A DNA stretch of 58,012 nucleotides from Schlesneria paludicola DSM 18645 (lineage in GTDB: Bacteria > Planctomycetota > Planctomycetia > Planctomycetales > Planctomycetaceae). The notes beneath the pieces are model-generated. The model made no database searches. It worked only from the letters and a program-made list of their open reading frames with translations, and was not told where the DNA came from. Shown here piece after piece: positions 14,778-23,237 of this stretch. The translations under genes were made by a program, and so were the position numbers. How positions within the stretch are numbered: position 1 is the first letter of the stretch; every line of letters starts with the position of its first letter. Where the stretch lies: the NCBI GenBank assembly GCA_945869955.1, contig CAMBQP010000007.1, positions 1 to 58,012 of the forward strand, read 5' to 3'.

Positions 14778-16709
14778 TCAATTCTCATACAGCATCTGAC
14801 CAAGCGTGGCCAAACGTTCCAGCCCACGAGGCTCAGTGCATCGGTAGACAAGTGTTTCCGGAAGCGTTGGAAAGGCTTCCTGATATTTTTTCAGTACTCG
14901 CGTTTCGGTGGTTGCGACTTGCGTACAAAGTTCGCATGGGCTGGGAGGGGTGACCAGATTCAGGAACAGTGCCGGGACATGCACACCGGCATTCTTGCAG
15001 GCCTCCAAGAGATCTTTCGTTTCTTCGAAGGCCATTTCGGTGAGGATGCTGACGGCATACAGTTCCCCTTGTTGGGGATCGGCAAGCAGCCGTCGCAGCA
15101 CAGTCACTTTCCGTGAAAGATCGACGAGAAACGCCAGAATTTTGGGAAATCGCAGGATTGTCTTGTATTTCGCGAATAAACTGAGCGTGGTCCTCAGCCA
15201 TTTCTCGATCAATTCCGGCATTTCCAACAGCCGAATCAGGTGCCCGGTCGGCGCGGTATCGAGGATAAACATGTCATATTTTTTTGCCGAAACAAAGTCG
15301 ACAATCCGGACCATCGCCATCATCTCGTCCAGGCCGGGTGGAGAAAGATCGAGCATCCGTTCGATCACATCATGATCAAAGGCCAGATCCATCCCCGAAT
15401 TTTCTGCCAGATCACCAAAAAACAGTTCGACTTCTTTCGTATAACGGTGTTTCAGTTTTTCCAATTCGGCGGTGGCATCTAATTCCATGGCGGTTAAACC
15501 CGGTGCGAGAGCGACCTCAGTGGGGCCGATATGAATATCGAAGCAATCCGAGAGCGAATGTGCCGGATCGGTTGAAAAGAGCAGCACCTTCTTATCAGGG
15601 TACCGCCTGGAAAGGGACACTGCTGTCGCACAGGCCATTGTTGTTTTGCCGACGCCCCCTTTTCCGGCAAACAAGACCAGGCGGGCATTCGCGACCGGGA
15701 GATTTGCCGGCTGGGCAACCAGCGGCCGCAAGTAACCCGTTTCCGGCTGGACTTCGTTTGGTGCGGAAATGGGTTTGACATAGTCCCACAGATGTCCCAG
15801 TTGTTCACACCCCTGAACTTCTCCTCCCAGCAGCGGGATCCCCCAGAGGGCATAGCCCGAAAAATGGGAAGTCAGTCGCCGCAATTCTCGCTGTTGTCGT
15901 CGCCCCGCCGAGCTGCAGACCTGACAGTTGGTCTGAACCGGAAAGAGCCGGTTGACCAGAATATCGGTCACAGGAATTTTGAGCTCTTTGAGCCGACCGA
16001 TCAAACGCTCGGTCTCGTTGGTACTCATGGTCTCGCCGAGCATCACCGGCACAAAACGGCACGAGGCGGGGTCACTGAGAACTTTGGCCAGAAACTGAAT
16101 GGACGCATCGAACTCTTCCAGGAACAAATCGGTTTCATCCCGCTCAGCACCGGGCCGATACAGTTCGGTTAAATAACGATGTTTGGCCAGCATCGCATCG
16201 AAGACACTGACCCAATCATGCATCAGTTGGGGAAGATCGAGAAACCGCAAGGTATGTCCCGTGGGGGCGGTGTCAACGATCACACACGAATACGAGTGAT
16301 TCTGGAGTAAGGTTGCGATTTCGGTGAACGCCATCAATTCATCGAAGCCCGGTGTGGTCAAATCCAGGATCCGTTGCAAATCCTGTTCATCGAGAAACGT
16401 ACCGCGCAGCGCAATCTCGCGAAAATGTCGCTCATGAGTCTTTTTGAATTTTTCCAGGCTAACGCGAAAGTCGATTTCCTGAACCTGCAGATTCGCGGGG
16501 ACCGGCGAGTCCGCGACCGAATCTCGAAGGGAATGAGCGGGATCAATTGAAACCAGCAGAAACTGGCGGTCCGGATATCGGCGGGCCAGATCAATTGCTG
16601 TGGCGACTGCGCACGTCGTCTTACCGACTCCACCTTTACCGCCGAACAGCAGCAAACTTAATTCGCTGCAATCAAGAAATGATGGTCGGCCTGAAGCAGT
16701 CATGATCAT
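14778..16709 (-). CDS. Fused double ArsA/Get3-like ATPase in the gvp operon, 643 aa
   Basis: Tandem ArsA/TRC40 (Get3)-type ATPase. Each half has an intact deviant P-loop (GGKGGVGKTT at 23-32; AGKGGVGKTT at 348-357). Each also has the switch motif DPAHSL (about 56-61 and 381-386), the DTAPTGH loop (146-152 and 484-490), and a CxxC pair (CQVC 262-265; CELC 592-595). In Get3 one CxxC per subunit binds zinc at the dimer interface, so this chain looks like a built-in dimer. No arsenite genes (arsB, arsR) are nearby. The gene lies between gvpG and gvpS, overlapping gvpG by four bases (ATGA). The likely job is handling of hydrophobic Gvp clients, as Get3 does for tail-anchored proteins; this is inference. 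An in-frame ATG at 16703 is an alternative start. Confidence 0.85.
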   Translation of the reverse strand: MIMTASGRPSFLDCSELSLLLFGGKGGVGKTTCAVATAIDLARRYPDRQFLLVSIDPAHSLRDSVADSPVPANLQVQEIDFRVSLEKFKKTHERHFREIALRGTFLDEQDLQRILDLTTPGFDELMAFTEIATLLQNHSYSCVIVDTAPTGHTLRFLDLPQLMHDWVSVFDAMLAKHRYLTELYRPGAERDETDLFLEEFDASIQFLAKVLSDPASCRFVPVMLGETMSTNETERLIGRLKELKIPVTDILVNRLFPVQTNCQVCSSAGRRQQRELRRLTSHFSGYALWGIPLLGGEVQGCEQLGHLWDYVKPISAPNEVQPETGYLRPLVAQPANLPVANARLVLFAGKGGVGKTTMACATAVSLSRRYPDKKVLLFSTDPAHSLSDCFDIHIGPTEVALAPGLTAMELDATAELEKLKHRYTKEVELFFGDLAENSGMDLAFDHDVIERMLDLSPPGLDEMMAMVRIVDFVSAKKYDMFILDTAPTGHLIRLLEMPELIEKWLRTTLSLFAKYKTILRFPKILAFLVDLSRKVTVLRRLLADPQQGELYAVSILTEMAFEETKDLLEACKNAGVHVPALFLNLVTPPSPCELCTQVATTETRVLKKYQEAFPTLPETLVYRCTEPRGLERLATLGQMLYEN

Positions 16710-17236
16710 GTTTTTGCCACGTCTTCGACGGCATCTGATGAAACGGGAATGCGACCGGATTTACTGTCATCGACTCGCGGCTTTACGCGTTCGCGTTCGC
16801 CTGCGACTTCTTCCTCGTCGCCTTCGTCTTCGACATCATCTTCATCTTCGTCTTCGTCTTCGTCGTCTTCGTACTCATCATCGTCATCATCATATTCATC
16901 GTCTTCGTCGTCGTCATACTCGTCATCCGAGTCTTGATTGTCGTCATCATCCAATTCCTCTTCGCCACGATCGCCCTGATCGGCTTTCGCCTGCTCGACG
17001 GCGGCCGAGTGGCGTGCTTCGATCACGTCGAGTCGATCGAGCAACAGTCGCTCTTGATCGTCGAAGGCGTCCTCGGTAATTTGCTTGGTTTCCAGCAAGA
17101 GATACAGATCACACAACTGAGCCCGAACCGTTTCGGCCTCGGATTCAATCTCTTTCTGTGCCGCCTTCTGGACTTCGCGAAAGATTGCCATGAGTCCATG
17201 AACTGGCGAAAGAAGTATGTTATCGATTAAAAACAT
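16706..17236 (-). CDS. gvpG: Gas vesicle protein GvpG with long acidic tail, 176 aa
   Basis: GvpG is a small coiled-coil accessory protein needed for vesicle assembly. Seen: the family N-terminus LLSPVHGLMAIFREVQKAA, then LYLLLETKQITEDAFDDQER and LLLDRLDVIEA, matching the GvpG helix-hairpin with the (I/L)-(S/T)-E-x-E/A-(F/Y)-x-x-x-E pattern. Most GvpGs end soon after (about 80-100 aa). Here a tail of about 55 nearly uninterrupted Asp/Glu residues with a few Tyr follows (about residues 93-147), then a short basic stretch. The DNA beneath is a TCG/TCT/TCA trinucleotide-rich tract, prone to slippage. The gene ends in a four-base overlap with the ArsA-like gene. Confidence 0.85.
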   Translation of the reverse strand: MFLIDNILLSPVHGLMAIFREVQKAAQKEIESEAETVRAQLCDLYLLLETKQITEDAFDDQERLLLDRLDVIEARHSAAVEQAKADQGDRGEEELDDDDNQDSDDEYDDDEDDEYDDDDDEYEDDEDEDEDEDDVEDEGDEEEVAGERERVKPRVDDSKSGRIPVSSDAVEDVAKT

Positions 17237-17296
17237 CAGTCACTCCGTCTGGATGAGAAACCACTTGAACACGACGTACGACAACTGTCATCGGTT

Positions 17297-18097
17297 TTAC
17301 GTCGAGAGTGACACATCAACAAAGTTATGCGGTGGCCAGGGTCCACTAAAATCAAAGGCATAGTGGTGATCGAATAACCGAGCCGACTCGAAGACCCCGT
17401 CTTCAAAGTCCTTGAGCTTATCCCGTCCAACCAGAAAGGCCAGATTCATGACTTCTCGTTCGGTACGGGGCTTATTCTCGCGGGCTTCAAAACAATGTGG
17501 CCTGAGTGCCTCGAGCACCCTCTCCGTTTGCAATTGGCGTTCGTCCGCGAGGATTCGCTCGAACATGCGGCCCAGATCAATTTTTTCACCCTGATCGGGT
17601 TCGCGGCCACCGCGGAAGATCTGGTCCCGTTTCTGCTCAAGTTCTTCGTGTTGGCTCACAAAGAATTCGAATAAGTTGGGATCATCCCAGACCACACGCA
17701 ATCCCATTTCCTGTTTTTGATCGACTCGCTTAAGCTGATCCAGAAACTCGGCGCGATTTGAGGTGAGAATTCGGCGAATCGCCTCGGGCTTGTCGGCGAT
17801 AATCCCGAAGACCATGGGGAGAATGGTTTCGGTCTCCATCACGGTTTTCAGTACGGCGTGGTGGGCCGCCAGCCGACGACGTTCGGGTCGAATTTTTTCG
17901 ATCCGAATATCACTCACGACTGCGGCGACTCGATCATCACTAATTGTGTAGACCATTCCCTCATCGATACCGATCGGGCCGATCTCCCCATCGGGTCGCG
18001 CTTTAAAAATACCATACAGGTATAATTGGGAAGAAACAGGGGGATTCCGCAGAGAATCGTGATCCGCAGGTAAAATCCCATAAACGAGTTGCTTCAT
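17297..18097 (-). CDS. gvpL/F: GvpF/GvpL family gas vesicle protein, 266 aa
   Basis: One of two GvpF/L paralogues in tandem. GvpF/L proteins are accessory proteins that bind GvpA-type subunits and are thought to help nucleate the vesicle. Seen: SQLYLYGIFKA at about residue 24 (family strand L-Y-x-Y-G/A-I), AVVSDIRIEKI, HHAVLKTVMETETILPMVFG (the conserved H-x-x-V-x-x-x-x-x-x-x-x-x-x-P-x-x-F-G region), and the C-terminal FDFSGPWPPHNFVD. It overlaps the upstream paralogue by four bases and lies 60 bases before gvpG. An unusual feature is a 20-residue N-terminal extension before the first family strand (MKQLVYGILPADHDSL). Confidence 0.9.
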   Translation of the reverse strand: MKQLVYGILPADHDSLRNPPVSSQLYLYGIFKARPDGEIGPIGIDEGMVYTISDDRVAAVVSDIRIEKIRPERRRLAAHHAVLKTVMETETILPMVFGIIADKPEAIRRILTSNRAEFLDQLKRVDQKQEMGLRVVWDDPNLFEFFVSQHEELEQKRDQIFRGGREPDQGEKIDLGRMFERILADERQLQTERVLEALRPHCFEARENKPRTEREVMNLAFLVGRDKLKDFEDGVFESARLFDHHYAFDFSGPWPPHNFVDVSLST

Positions 18098-18915
18098 GGC
18101 GAGGATTCCCCTAACGCGGGGGCAAAACTATATGGCGGCCACGGGCCGCTCCATTCGATCACCAACCCCTGTTCGGCAACCTCTTCCTGCAGATGCTGAA
18201 TCTGATCGCAGAACGTCTGCACGTTCGCCTCGGGCAACAGCCAAGCCTCGTGTGCGATCATCTCGTACCCGGGATTGGCCGAGGCCTGCAATCGGAGTGG
18301 ATGAGAGTCCTTTCCGAGCAGACACAATGCTTCGATGATCCGTTGAGCCTGATTTTGTGCGGATTGTAGCACCTTTTTTTTGACCGCAGCCAATAACTGC
18401 TTCTCTTGGAAATACCGCTTTCCCGGCGTTTCCGAGAGCGATTGTTGACGCAGCGACAATTCCGGATCCATCGCCAGCAGCCAAGCCGAGGCTTGGTCTG
18501 CCTGCAAAAAGAACTTCAACGACCATTCCTCGTGCCCGTCAATCCGCTCCAGAAACGGAATAATTTCGTTGACATGAGTTTCCAGAAATTCTTCCAGCAC
18601 CCTTTCGGAAGTAAAGATCGCACCGAACCTTACCGGTAACACTGCCGAACGGGCATTCAAGGCGCTGACAACCTCGCCGTGACGACAGGCATGCGAAACC
18701 AGCCACGCCGAATCCTGTAGATTCGCCTCCGCAGCCGGTCCGCTCCACTCAACGGCCGAGACCCGCTCGAATGCGGCGGCCACATCTCCGACTGCCAACA
18801 GTTCCACCGCTGGCAAATCGACCACCGTTCCCGTTCGAATCAATCCGTACAAATACACGGCCTGCGACGGTTGCCCGTCGGTCTCGGCGGAAACAGTGGT
18901 TTTCTCGTCCATCAT
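18094..18915 (-). CDS. gvpL/F: GvpF/GvpL family gas vesicle protein, 273 aa
   Basis: Second GvpF/L paralogue. Seen: AVYLYGLIRTGTVVDLPAVE, a central region SHACRHGEVVSALNARSAVL followed by PVRFGAIF, which is the family H-x-x-V-x-x-x-x-x-x-x-x-x-x-P-x-R-F-G core, and the C-terminal IEWSGPWPPYSFAP. The usual F/L two-domain length (about 250-280) is kept. The start overlaps the stop of the CDC48-type gene by four bases (ATGA), and its own stop overlaps the next gvpF/L. The clear divergence between the paralogues suggests they have separate jobs, like GvpF and GvpL in B. megaterium. Which is which cannot be decided from sequence alone. Confidence 0.9.
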   Translation of the reverse strand: MMDEKTTVSAETDGQPSQAVYLYGLIRTGTVVDLPAVELLAVGDVAAAFERVSAVEWSGPAAEANLQDSAWLVSHACRHGEVVSALNARSAVLPVRFGAIFTSERVLEEFLETHVNEIIPFLERIDGHEEWSLKFFLQADQASAWLLAMDPELSLRQQSLSETPGKRYFQEKQLLAAVKKKVLQSAQNQAQRIIEALCLLGKDSHPLRLQASANPGYEMIAHEAWLLPEANVQTFCDQIQHLQEEVAEQGLVIEWSGPWPPYSFAPALGESSP

Positions 18916-21056
18916 TCCAGTCTCTGATTGGCCTGAACTTCTTCGAATGCCAGCTTCAAATGAAGCGCGGAAATCTCACTCGCCTCGACAGGCTCGTTGG
19001 CCCCTGCCTGAGCAATCGCCTCACGCACGGTGTGCAGGGCGGCCCGTCGACAGATCGCTTCGACTTCCGCCCCATTAAACCCTTCGATTTCTGCCGCGAG
19101 TTCCTCGATCGAAACGTCAGCCCCAACCTTTTTACTGCGAAGACCAATCTGCAGAATCTCTTTACGCGCTGCTAAATTCGGCGGATCGATCGTCACCTGC
19201 ACATCAAACCGGCCTGGACGCAACAAGGCGGGATCCAGCAGGTCTGGCCGGTTCGTGGCCCCCAAGACCAGCACGCCGGTCAGTTCCTCAACGCCATCCA
19301 TTTCGGTCAGAAACTGGGCGAGCACCCGATCGCCCACATGCGAGTCGGTTCCACCGGCACCCCGAGCCGGAAGCATCGCATCAATTTCGTCGAAGAAGAT
19401 AATGCAGGGGGCGGCCTGCCGAGCCTTCTTGAACATTTCTCGCACCCCTTTTTCCGATTCTCCGACAAACTTGGAGATCAGTGCGGGGCCTTTGACCGAG
19501 ATGAAATTGACCTGACTTTCATTCGCCACCGCCTTGGCAAGAAGTGTCTTACCGCAGCCTGGAGGTCCCGAAAGCAAGATCCCCTTGGGGGGCGTCACGC
19601 CCGCCTTGGAAAACAGCTTTGCATACTTGAGCGGCCATTCGACCGATTCAATCAATTGCTTTTTGACATGCTCTAAACCACCCACGTCACTCCAGTGAAC
19701 ATCCGGCAACTCGACAAAGACTTCACGGATCGCCGAAGGTTCCACTTCTTGCAAGGCCTGCTGGAAATCCCCCATAGGGACTTCGAGTTTGCCGAGCGTG
19801 TCATAGGGAATCTGGGCCGACGCAAAGTCGATTTCGGGCATGATCCGCCGCAGACAGATCATCGCCGCCTCGCGGCACAACGCTTCCAGATCGGCTCCGA
19901 CAAATCCATGGCTGATTGCAGCCAATCGATCCAGATCAACATCTTCGGCGAGCGGCATCCCACGACTGTGAATCTCGAGGATTTCACGACGCCCGACGCG
20001 GTCAGGAATGGAAATCGAAATTTCGCGATCAAACCGGCCAGGTCTTCGCAAAGCGGGATCCAGGGCATTCGGAATATTTGTCGCCGCGATGACGATCACA
20101 TTCTGACGTTTGTTCAATCCATCCATCAGGGTCAGCAAGGTGGCGACGACTCGTTTTTCGACATCCCCTTGAACCTGATCCCGCTTCGGAGCAATCGCAT
20201 CGATTTCATCGATGAAGATGATACTCGGTGCTTTCTTCGTCGCTTCTTCGAAGATTCTTCGCAGGTGCGCTTCGGATTCGCCATACAGCTTATGCACGAT
20301 TTCCGGTCCGTTGACCGAAAAGAAGGTGGCGTCGGTTTCGTGAGCCACCGCGCGGGCAATCAGCGTTTTTCCGCAGCCGGGGGGACCGTACAGCAGCACC
20401 CCTTTGGGAGCATCAATCCCGAGTCGCTCGAAAACTTCCGGATAGCGCAGCGGCAATTCGATGATTTCGCGGATGCGGGCCAATTCGCGTTTGAGTCCCC
20501 CAATCTCTTCATAAGAGAGCGGACGAGCCAATTCTTCTTTTTCTTTTCCCCCTTGGGACTTGCCAACTTCCAGTGCGGTCGTCGGATTAATCACCACGGG
20601 ACCATTGGGAGCAGTGCTGATCACGCGGAATTCGGCGGTACGCGTTCCAAACAGCCTGGCCCGGATCCGATCGCCGGCGATCACCGGCAAACCATCCAGC
20701 AGACTGCCAATATATTTCAAATCTCGTTCCCGCAGCGTGATCGACACGGGGGATAAGACGACTTTGTCGGCGGGCCGGGTGGCCACTTTGCGAATCTCGA
20801 CCATCTGCTCTAAGGCGGTCCCCGCATTTTCGCGTGTCAGCCCGTCAATCTGGACTCGGGACTGCCCGCGCTGGTCCTTGAAAGCGGGCATCACTTTCGC
20901 AACGGTGTTTTTTTTACCACAGATTTCGACGAAGTCGCCAATGGCAACCCCCGCCGCAGCCATATCGGCAGGATCGAGCCTTACGAGCCCTCGTCCTACA
21001 TCTTTGGGAAGTGTTTCCGAAACTTTGAAAGCACAGACTTTTTCGGTGTCAACCAT
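18912..21056 (-). CDS. CDC48/p97 (VAT)-type AAA+ ATPase in the gvp operon, 714 aa
   Basis: Two-domain AAA+ unfoldase/segregase of the CDC48/VAT type. Seen (numbered from ATG 21056): an N-domain of about 170 residues with the double-psi barrel pattern (DVGRGLVRLDP, GDFVEI). D1 has Walker A GPPGCGKT (224-231), Walker B FIDEID (DE 283-284), and RRPGRFDR arginine fingers. D2 has Walker A GPPGCGKT (497-504), Walker B FFDEID (DE 556-557), and LRPGRFD. Both ATP sites look active. It lies between gvpH (Hsp20) and gvpF/L, overlapping the latter by four bases. CDC48 homologues are rarer in bacteria than in archaea; here it probably remodels or recycles Gvp proteins (inference). A GTG at 21074 would add six residues; neither start has a good Shine-Dalgarno. 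Confidence 0.92.
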   Translation of the reverse strand: MVDTEKVCAFKVSETLPKDVGRGLVRLDPADMAAAGVAIGDFVEICGKKNTVAKVMPAFKDQRGQSRVQIDGLTRENAGTALEQMVEIRKVATRPADKVVLSPVSITLRERDLKYIGSLLDGLPVIAGDRIRARLFGTRTAEFRVISTAPNGPVVINPTTALEVGKSQGGKEKEELARPLSYEEIGGLKRELARIREIIELPLRYPEVFERLGIDAPKGVLLYGPPGCGKTLIARAVAHETDATFFSVNGPEIVHKLYGESEAHLRRIFEEATKKAPSIIFIDEIDAIAPKRDQVQGDVEKRVVATLLTLMDGLNKRQNVIVIAATNIPNALDPALRRPGRFDREISISIPDRVGRREILEIHSRGMPLAEDVDLDRLAAISHGFVGADLEALCREAAMICLRRIMPEIDFASAQIPYDTLGKLEVPMGDFQQALQEVEPSAIREVFVELPDVHWSDVGGLEHVKKQLIESVEWPLKYAKLFSKAGVTPPKGILLSGPPGCGKTLLAKAVANESQVNFISVKGPALISKFVGESEKGVREMFKKARQAAPCIIFFDEIDAMLPARGAGGTDSHVGDRVLAQFLTEMDGVEELTGVLVLGATNRPDLLDPALLRPGRFDVQVTIDPPNLAARKEILQIGLRSKKVGADVSIEELAAEIEGFNGAEVEAICRRAALHTVREAIAQAGANEPVEASEISALHLKLAFEEVQANQRLE

Positions 21057-21119
21057 AATTTCGTTTCTGCTCACTCTGGGAGGTTTTCGAGATGCGACTG
21101 AAGCGGGGGAGCGAAGAGA

Positions 21120-21144
21120 TTGTCCTGACGCGGTGTCAGGACAA
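21120..21144. repeat. 10-bp stem hairpin between gvpH and the CDC48-type gene
   Basis: TTGTCCTGAC and GTCAGGACAA enclose GCGGT, and a weaker stem (GGGAC/GTCCC, about 21154-21169) lies next to it. No T-run follows on the minus strand. As it sits inside the operon, directly after gvpH, it may set mRNA stability or partial termination between the upstream (regulator, Hsp20) and downstream (ATPase, Gvp) parts. Confidence 0.6.
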
Positions 21145-21193
21145 AACGTTTCAGGGACTTAAACGTCCCAGAAATGGAAGCGGTTAGTGCTTA

Positions 21194-21712
21194 TCAGTGC
21201 TTAAAGGTGATTTCCAGTACGCCATTGCGGCAGGAGTGAGTCATTTTTTCGGTGGAAAACGTGGCTGGAAGCAAAATTTCCTTATGGTATTTCTTGCTGC
21301 CGTGTGCGGCATTGATCGTCAGAATGTCGTCTTCAAGCTCAAGCTTCAGGTCCTCTGCGCCAATCCCGGGCATCTCGACCACAACCAGTAGATGATCCTG
21401 CTCTTCGAAGAGATCGACCATGGGTTCGTGAACTTCGTCCACGACGGTTTTTCCCGATTGATTGTCCTTATGAACATTCCCAAAGGGCTCGACCTTGATG
21501 CCGTCGTTGCCTGTTCCGGTTTTGATCGTGAATCCATAGACACCGCGCACCGGCTTGGATCCGGCTGTGGTTTCGAATTCGCCCGACCGACGCATTTCCT
21601 GCCCGGTTTCCGCGAGATCGCCGAGTTTTTCCAGTAGTGTTGCGAGGCTGCCGAGAATTCCTCCTGCTCGTGCGGGACTGGAATCGCCATCGTGAGAACT
21701 CTTTTTTGCCAT
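21194..21712 (-). CDS. gvpH: Gas vesicle protein GvpH (Hsp20-like), 172 aa
   Basis: Small heat-shock-protein-like gas vesicle protein. Seen: an N-terminal helical region (ILGSLATLLEKLGDLAETGQ), the segment VRGVYGFTIKTGTGNDG typical of GvpH, then an alpha-crystallin domain. This domain has PMVDLFEEQDHLLVVVEMPG at about residues 98-117, then AEDLKLELEDDILTI and a closing NGVLEITFKH. Archaeal GvpH is a non-essential chaperone-like protein. It starts 13 bases after the stop of the sigma-54 activator gene and has a good AAAGG upstream. About 140 bases containing a hairpin separate it from the next gene. Confidence 0.88.
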   Translation of the reverse strand: MAKKSSHDGDSSPARAGGILGSLATLLEKLGDLAETGQEMRRSGEFETTAGSKPVRGVYGFTIKTGTGNDGIKVEPFGNVHKDNQSGKTVVDEVHEPMVDLFEEQDHLLVVVEMPGIGAEDLKLELEDDILTINAAHGSKKYHKEILLPATFSTEKMTHSCRNGVLEITFKH

Positions 21713-21725
21713 GTTTACAAACCTT

Positions 21726-22814
21726 TCAATCGAGGGAAGTGAGGTGATGAAACTTGATTTTTGTTCGAATTGACTTGTAATCCATCTGCAGAAACCGAGC
21801 GGCCCCTTTCATGTTGCCACTGGCAGCTTTAAGCGCCTGTGCCAGAATCTCGCGCTCGACTTCCAGCACACGGTCGTGCACCAGATCCTTGAAAGACCGT
21901 TGGTCTGTCGGATTGAGAGCCGGTTCGGAGTTTAAGTGAGGAGTTGAGCTGCCGCTTGCTTCCGAGTTTGATTCGGAATGGGAGGGTGAAACAGAAGAAA
22001 TACCAGCTCGAATCAACTCGGCCGGGCCGATTTGATTTTCCGCCAGTAAGGCGGCACGACGAATCAGGTTTTGCAATTCGCGGACGTTTCCCGGCCAAGG
22101 GTACGCCAGCAAGGTTTCGACCCCCTCTTGGGTGAGCTCACAATCAGGCTTTTTCAACTCGGTACGAACCCGATCCAGAAACCGTCGGGCAAGAAATTCG
22201 ATATCCCCTTTCCGCTCACGCAGCGGAAGGATGGTGATGTCAAATTCATTGAGGCGATAGTAAAGATCACGGCGAAAAACTCCCTTTTCGACGAGTCCCC
22301 CCAGATCTTCATTCGTGGCACACAGAATGCGAACATTCAAATCGATCGGGGTTGTTCCGCCGACTCGCGTGATTCGCCGTTCCTGCAGCGCCCGCAACAA
22401 CTTGGACTGCATCGAAAGTGGCAGGTTTCCAATTTCATCGAGAAACAGTGTCCCACCCTCGGCCGCCTCGAAGCAACCCTTGTGCAGCCGGTCAGCACCG
22501 GTGAAAGCGCCCTTTTCATGCCCTAACAGCTCGCTTTCGATCAAGGACGGTGAAATGGCACCACAGTCGACAGGAACGAAAGGACCCTGGCACCGCTGGC
22601 TTAACTGATGGATGGCGTTGGCAACCACCTCTTTCCCCGCTCCCGTTTCCCCGCTGATCATGACGGTAAAATCCGTCCCCGCCACGCGCTGAATCCGCCC
22701 ATTCACCTCCTGAATCGCGGGACTCGGCCCCATGAGTTCTGACAGCATCAGTCGTTTCATCGGGCTCGCTCGGTCACGGCCCCCCAATCCCCTCGGACGA
22801 CTTTCCAGTGCCAT
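21726..22814 (-). CDS. Sigma-54-dependent transcriptional activator without receiver domain, 362 aa
   Basis: NtrC-family bacterial enhancer-binding protein. Seen: Walker A GETGAGKE (55-62), the sigma-54 contact loop GAFTGA (102-107), Walker B GGTLFLDEIG (about 121-130), RRDLYYRLNEFDI, and WPGNVRELQNLIRRA. After a Ser/Asn-rich linker, a C-terminal Fis-type helix-turn-helix (AQALKAASGNMKGAARFLQM, DYKSIRTKIK) follows. There is no N-terminal receiver; the AAA+ domain begins almost at once. A stand-alone receiver gene ends eight bases upstream, so the two look like a response regulator split into two chains. It lies inside the gvp operon and is the likely controller of it and perhaps of distant gvp genes. 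I found no exact -24/-12 site in the window upstream of the operon. Confidence 0.9.
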   Translation of the reverse strand: MALESRPRGLGGRDRASPMKRLMLSELMGPSPAIQEVNGRIQRVAGTDFTVMISGETGAGKEVVANAIHQLSQRCQGPFVPVDCGAISPSLIESELLGHEKGAFTGADRLHKGCFEAAEGGTLFLDEIGNLPLSMQSKLLRALQERRITRVGGTTPIDLNVRILCATNEDLGGLVEKGVFRRDLYYRLNEFDITILPLRERKGDIEFLARRFLDRVRTELKKPDCELTQEGVETLLAYPWPGNVRELQNLIRRAALLAENQIGPAELIRAGISSVSPSHSESNSEASGSSTPHLNSEPALNPTDQRSFKDLVHDRVLEVEREILAQALKAASGNMKGAARFLQMDYKSIRTKIKFHHLTSLD

Positions 22815-22822
22815 GCGGACGG

Positions 22823-23176
22823 TTAGGAGATTTCATCATTTTTAAATGGCTTGGTCAGAAACCCACGAATTCCCTCGCGACCGGCGATCATGGCATCTTC
22901 ATTGGTTCCAAACCCTGTGATCAACACCACCGGCAGACCAACATCCAGTTTGCGGACCTCGTGCAGGACTTCCAGACCAGTCATTCCCGGCATCTTCAGA
23001 TCGAGTAGCAACAGATCGATGTTACCCTGTCGCACCAGACTGAGTGCCACCAATCCATTTTCCGCCTCGATGACCTCAATCCCTTCGCTCCGCAGCAACA
23101 ACGAAAGCATCCAGCGAATATTTTGGTCATCGTCCGTAATGAGCACTCGTACATTGTCTCGAAGCTTACCACCCAC
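22823..23176 (-). CDS. Stand-alone response regulator receiver domain, 117 aa
   Basis: Single-domain CheY-like receiver. Seen: the acidic pocket ITDDDQN (about 13-19), phospho-acceptor D59 in LLLLDLKMPGMTGLE, the conserved Thr/Ser region VVLITGFG (about 84-91), and the conserved lysine in FLTKPFK. The sequence is most like NtrC-type receivers. It uses a GTG start at 23176. It is encoded immediately upstream of the sigma-54 activator that lacks a receiver, so the simplest reading is a split NtrC module. No histidine kinase gene is in the window. Confidence 0.88.
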   Translation of the reverse strand: MGGKLRDNVRVLITDDDQNIRWMLSLLLRSEGIEVIEAENGLVALSLVRQGNIDLLLLDLKMPGMTGLEVLHEVRKLDVGLPVVLITGFGTNEDAMIAGREGIRGFLTKPFKNDEIS

Positions 23177-23237
23177 AACGGCTATCCCCCTCCCAAAACT
23201 TTCCCACGAATCTGATCCTGCCTTCAGTGGAACCGTA

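Noticed and set aside
14778..16709. Arsenite-pump ATPase (ArsA) for arsenic resistance
   Set aside because: No arsB, arsR or arsC nearby and it is embedded by overlaps in a gvp operon; a Get3-like role fits better.
19695..20756. 353-codon plus-strand frame inside the CDC48-type gene
   Set aside because: Antisense to a clear AAA+ gene with intact motifs; shadow frame.
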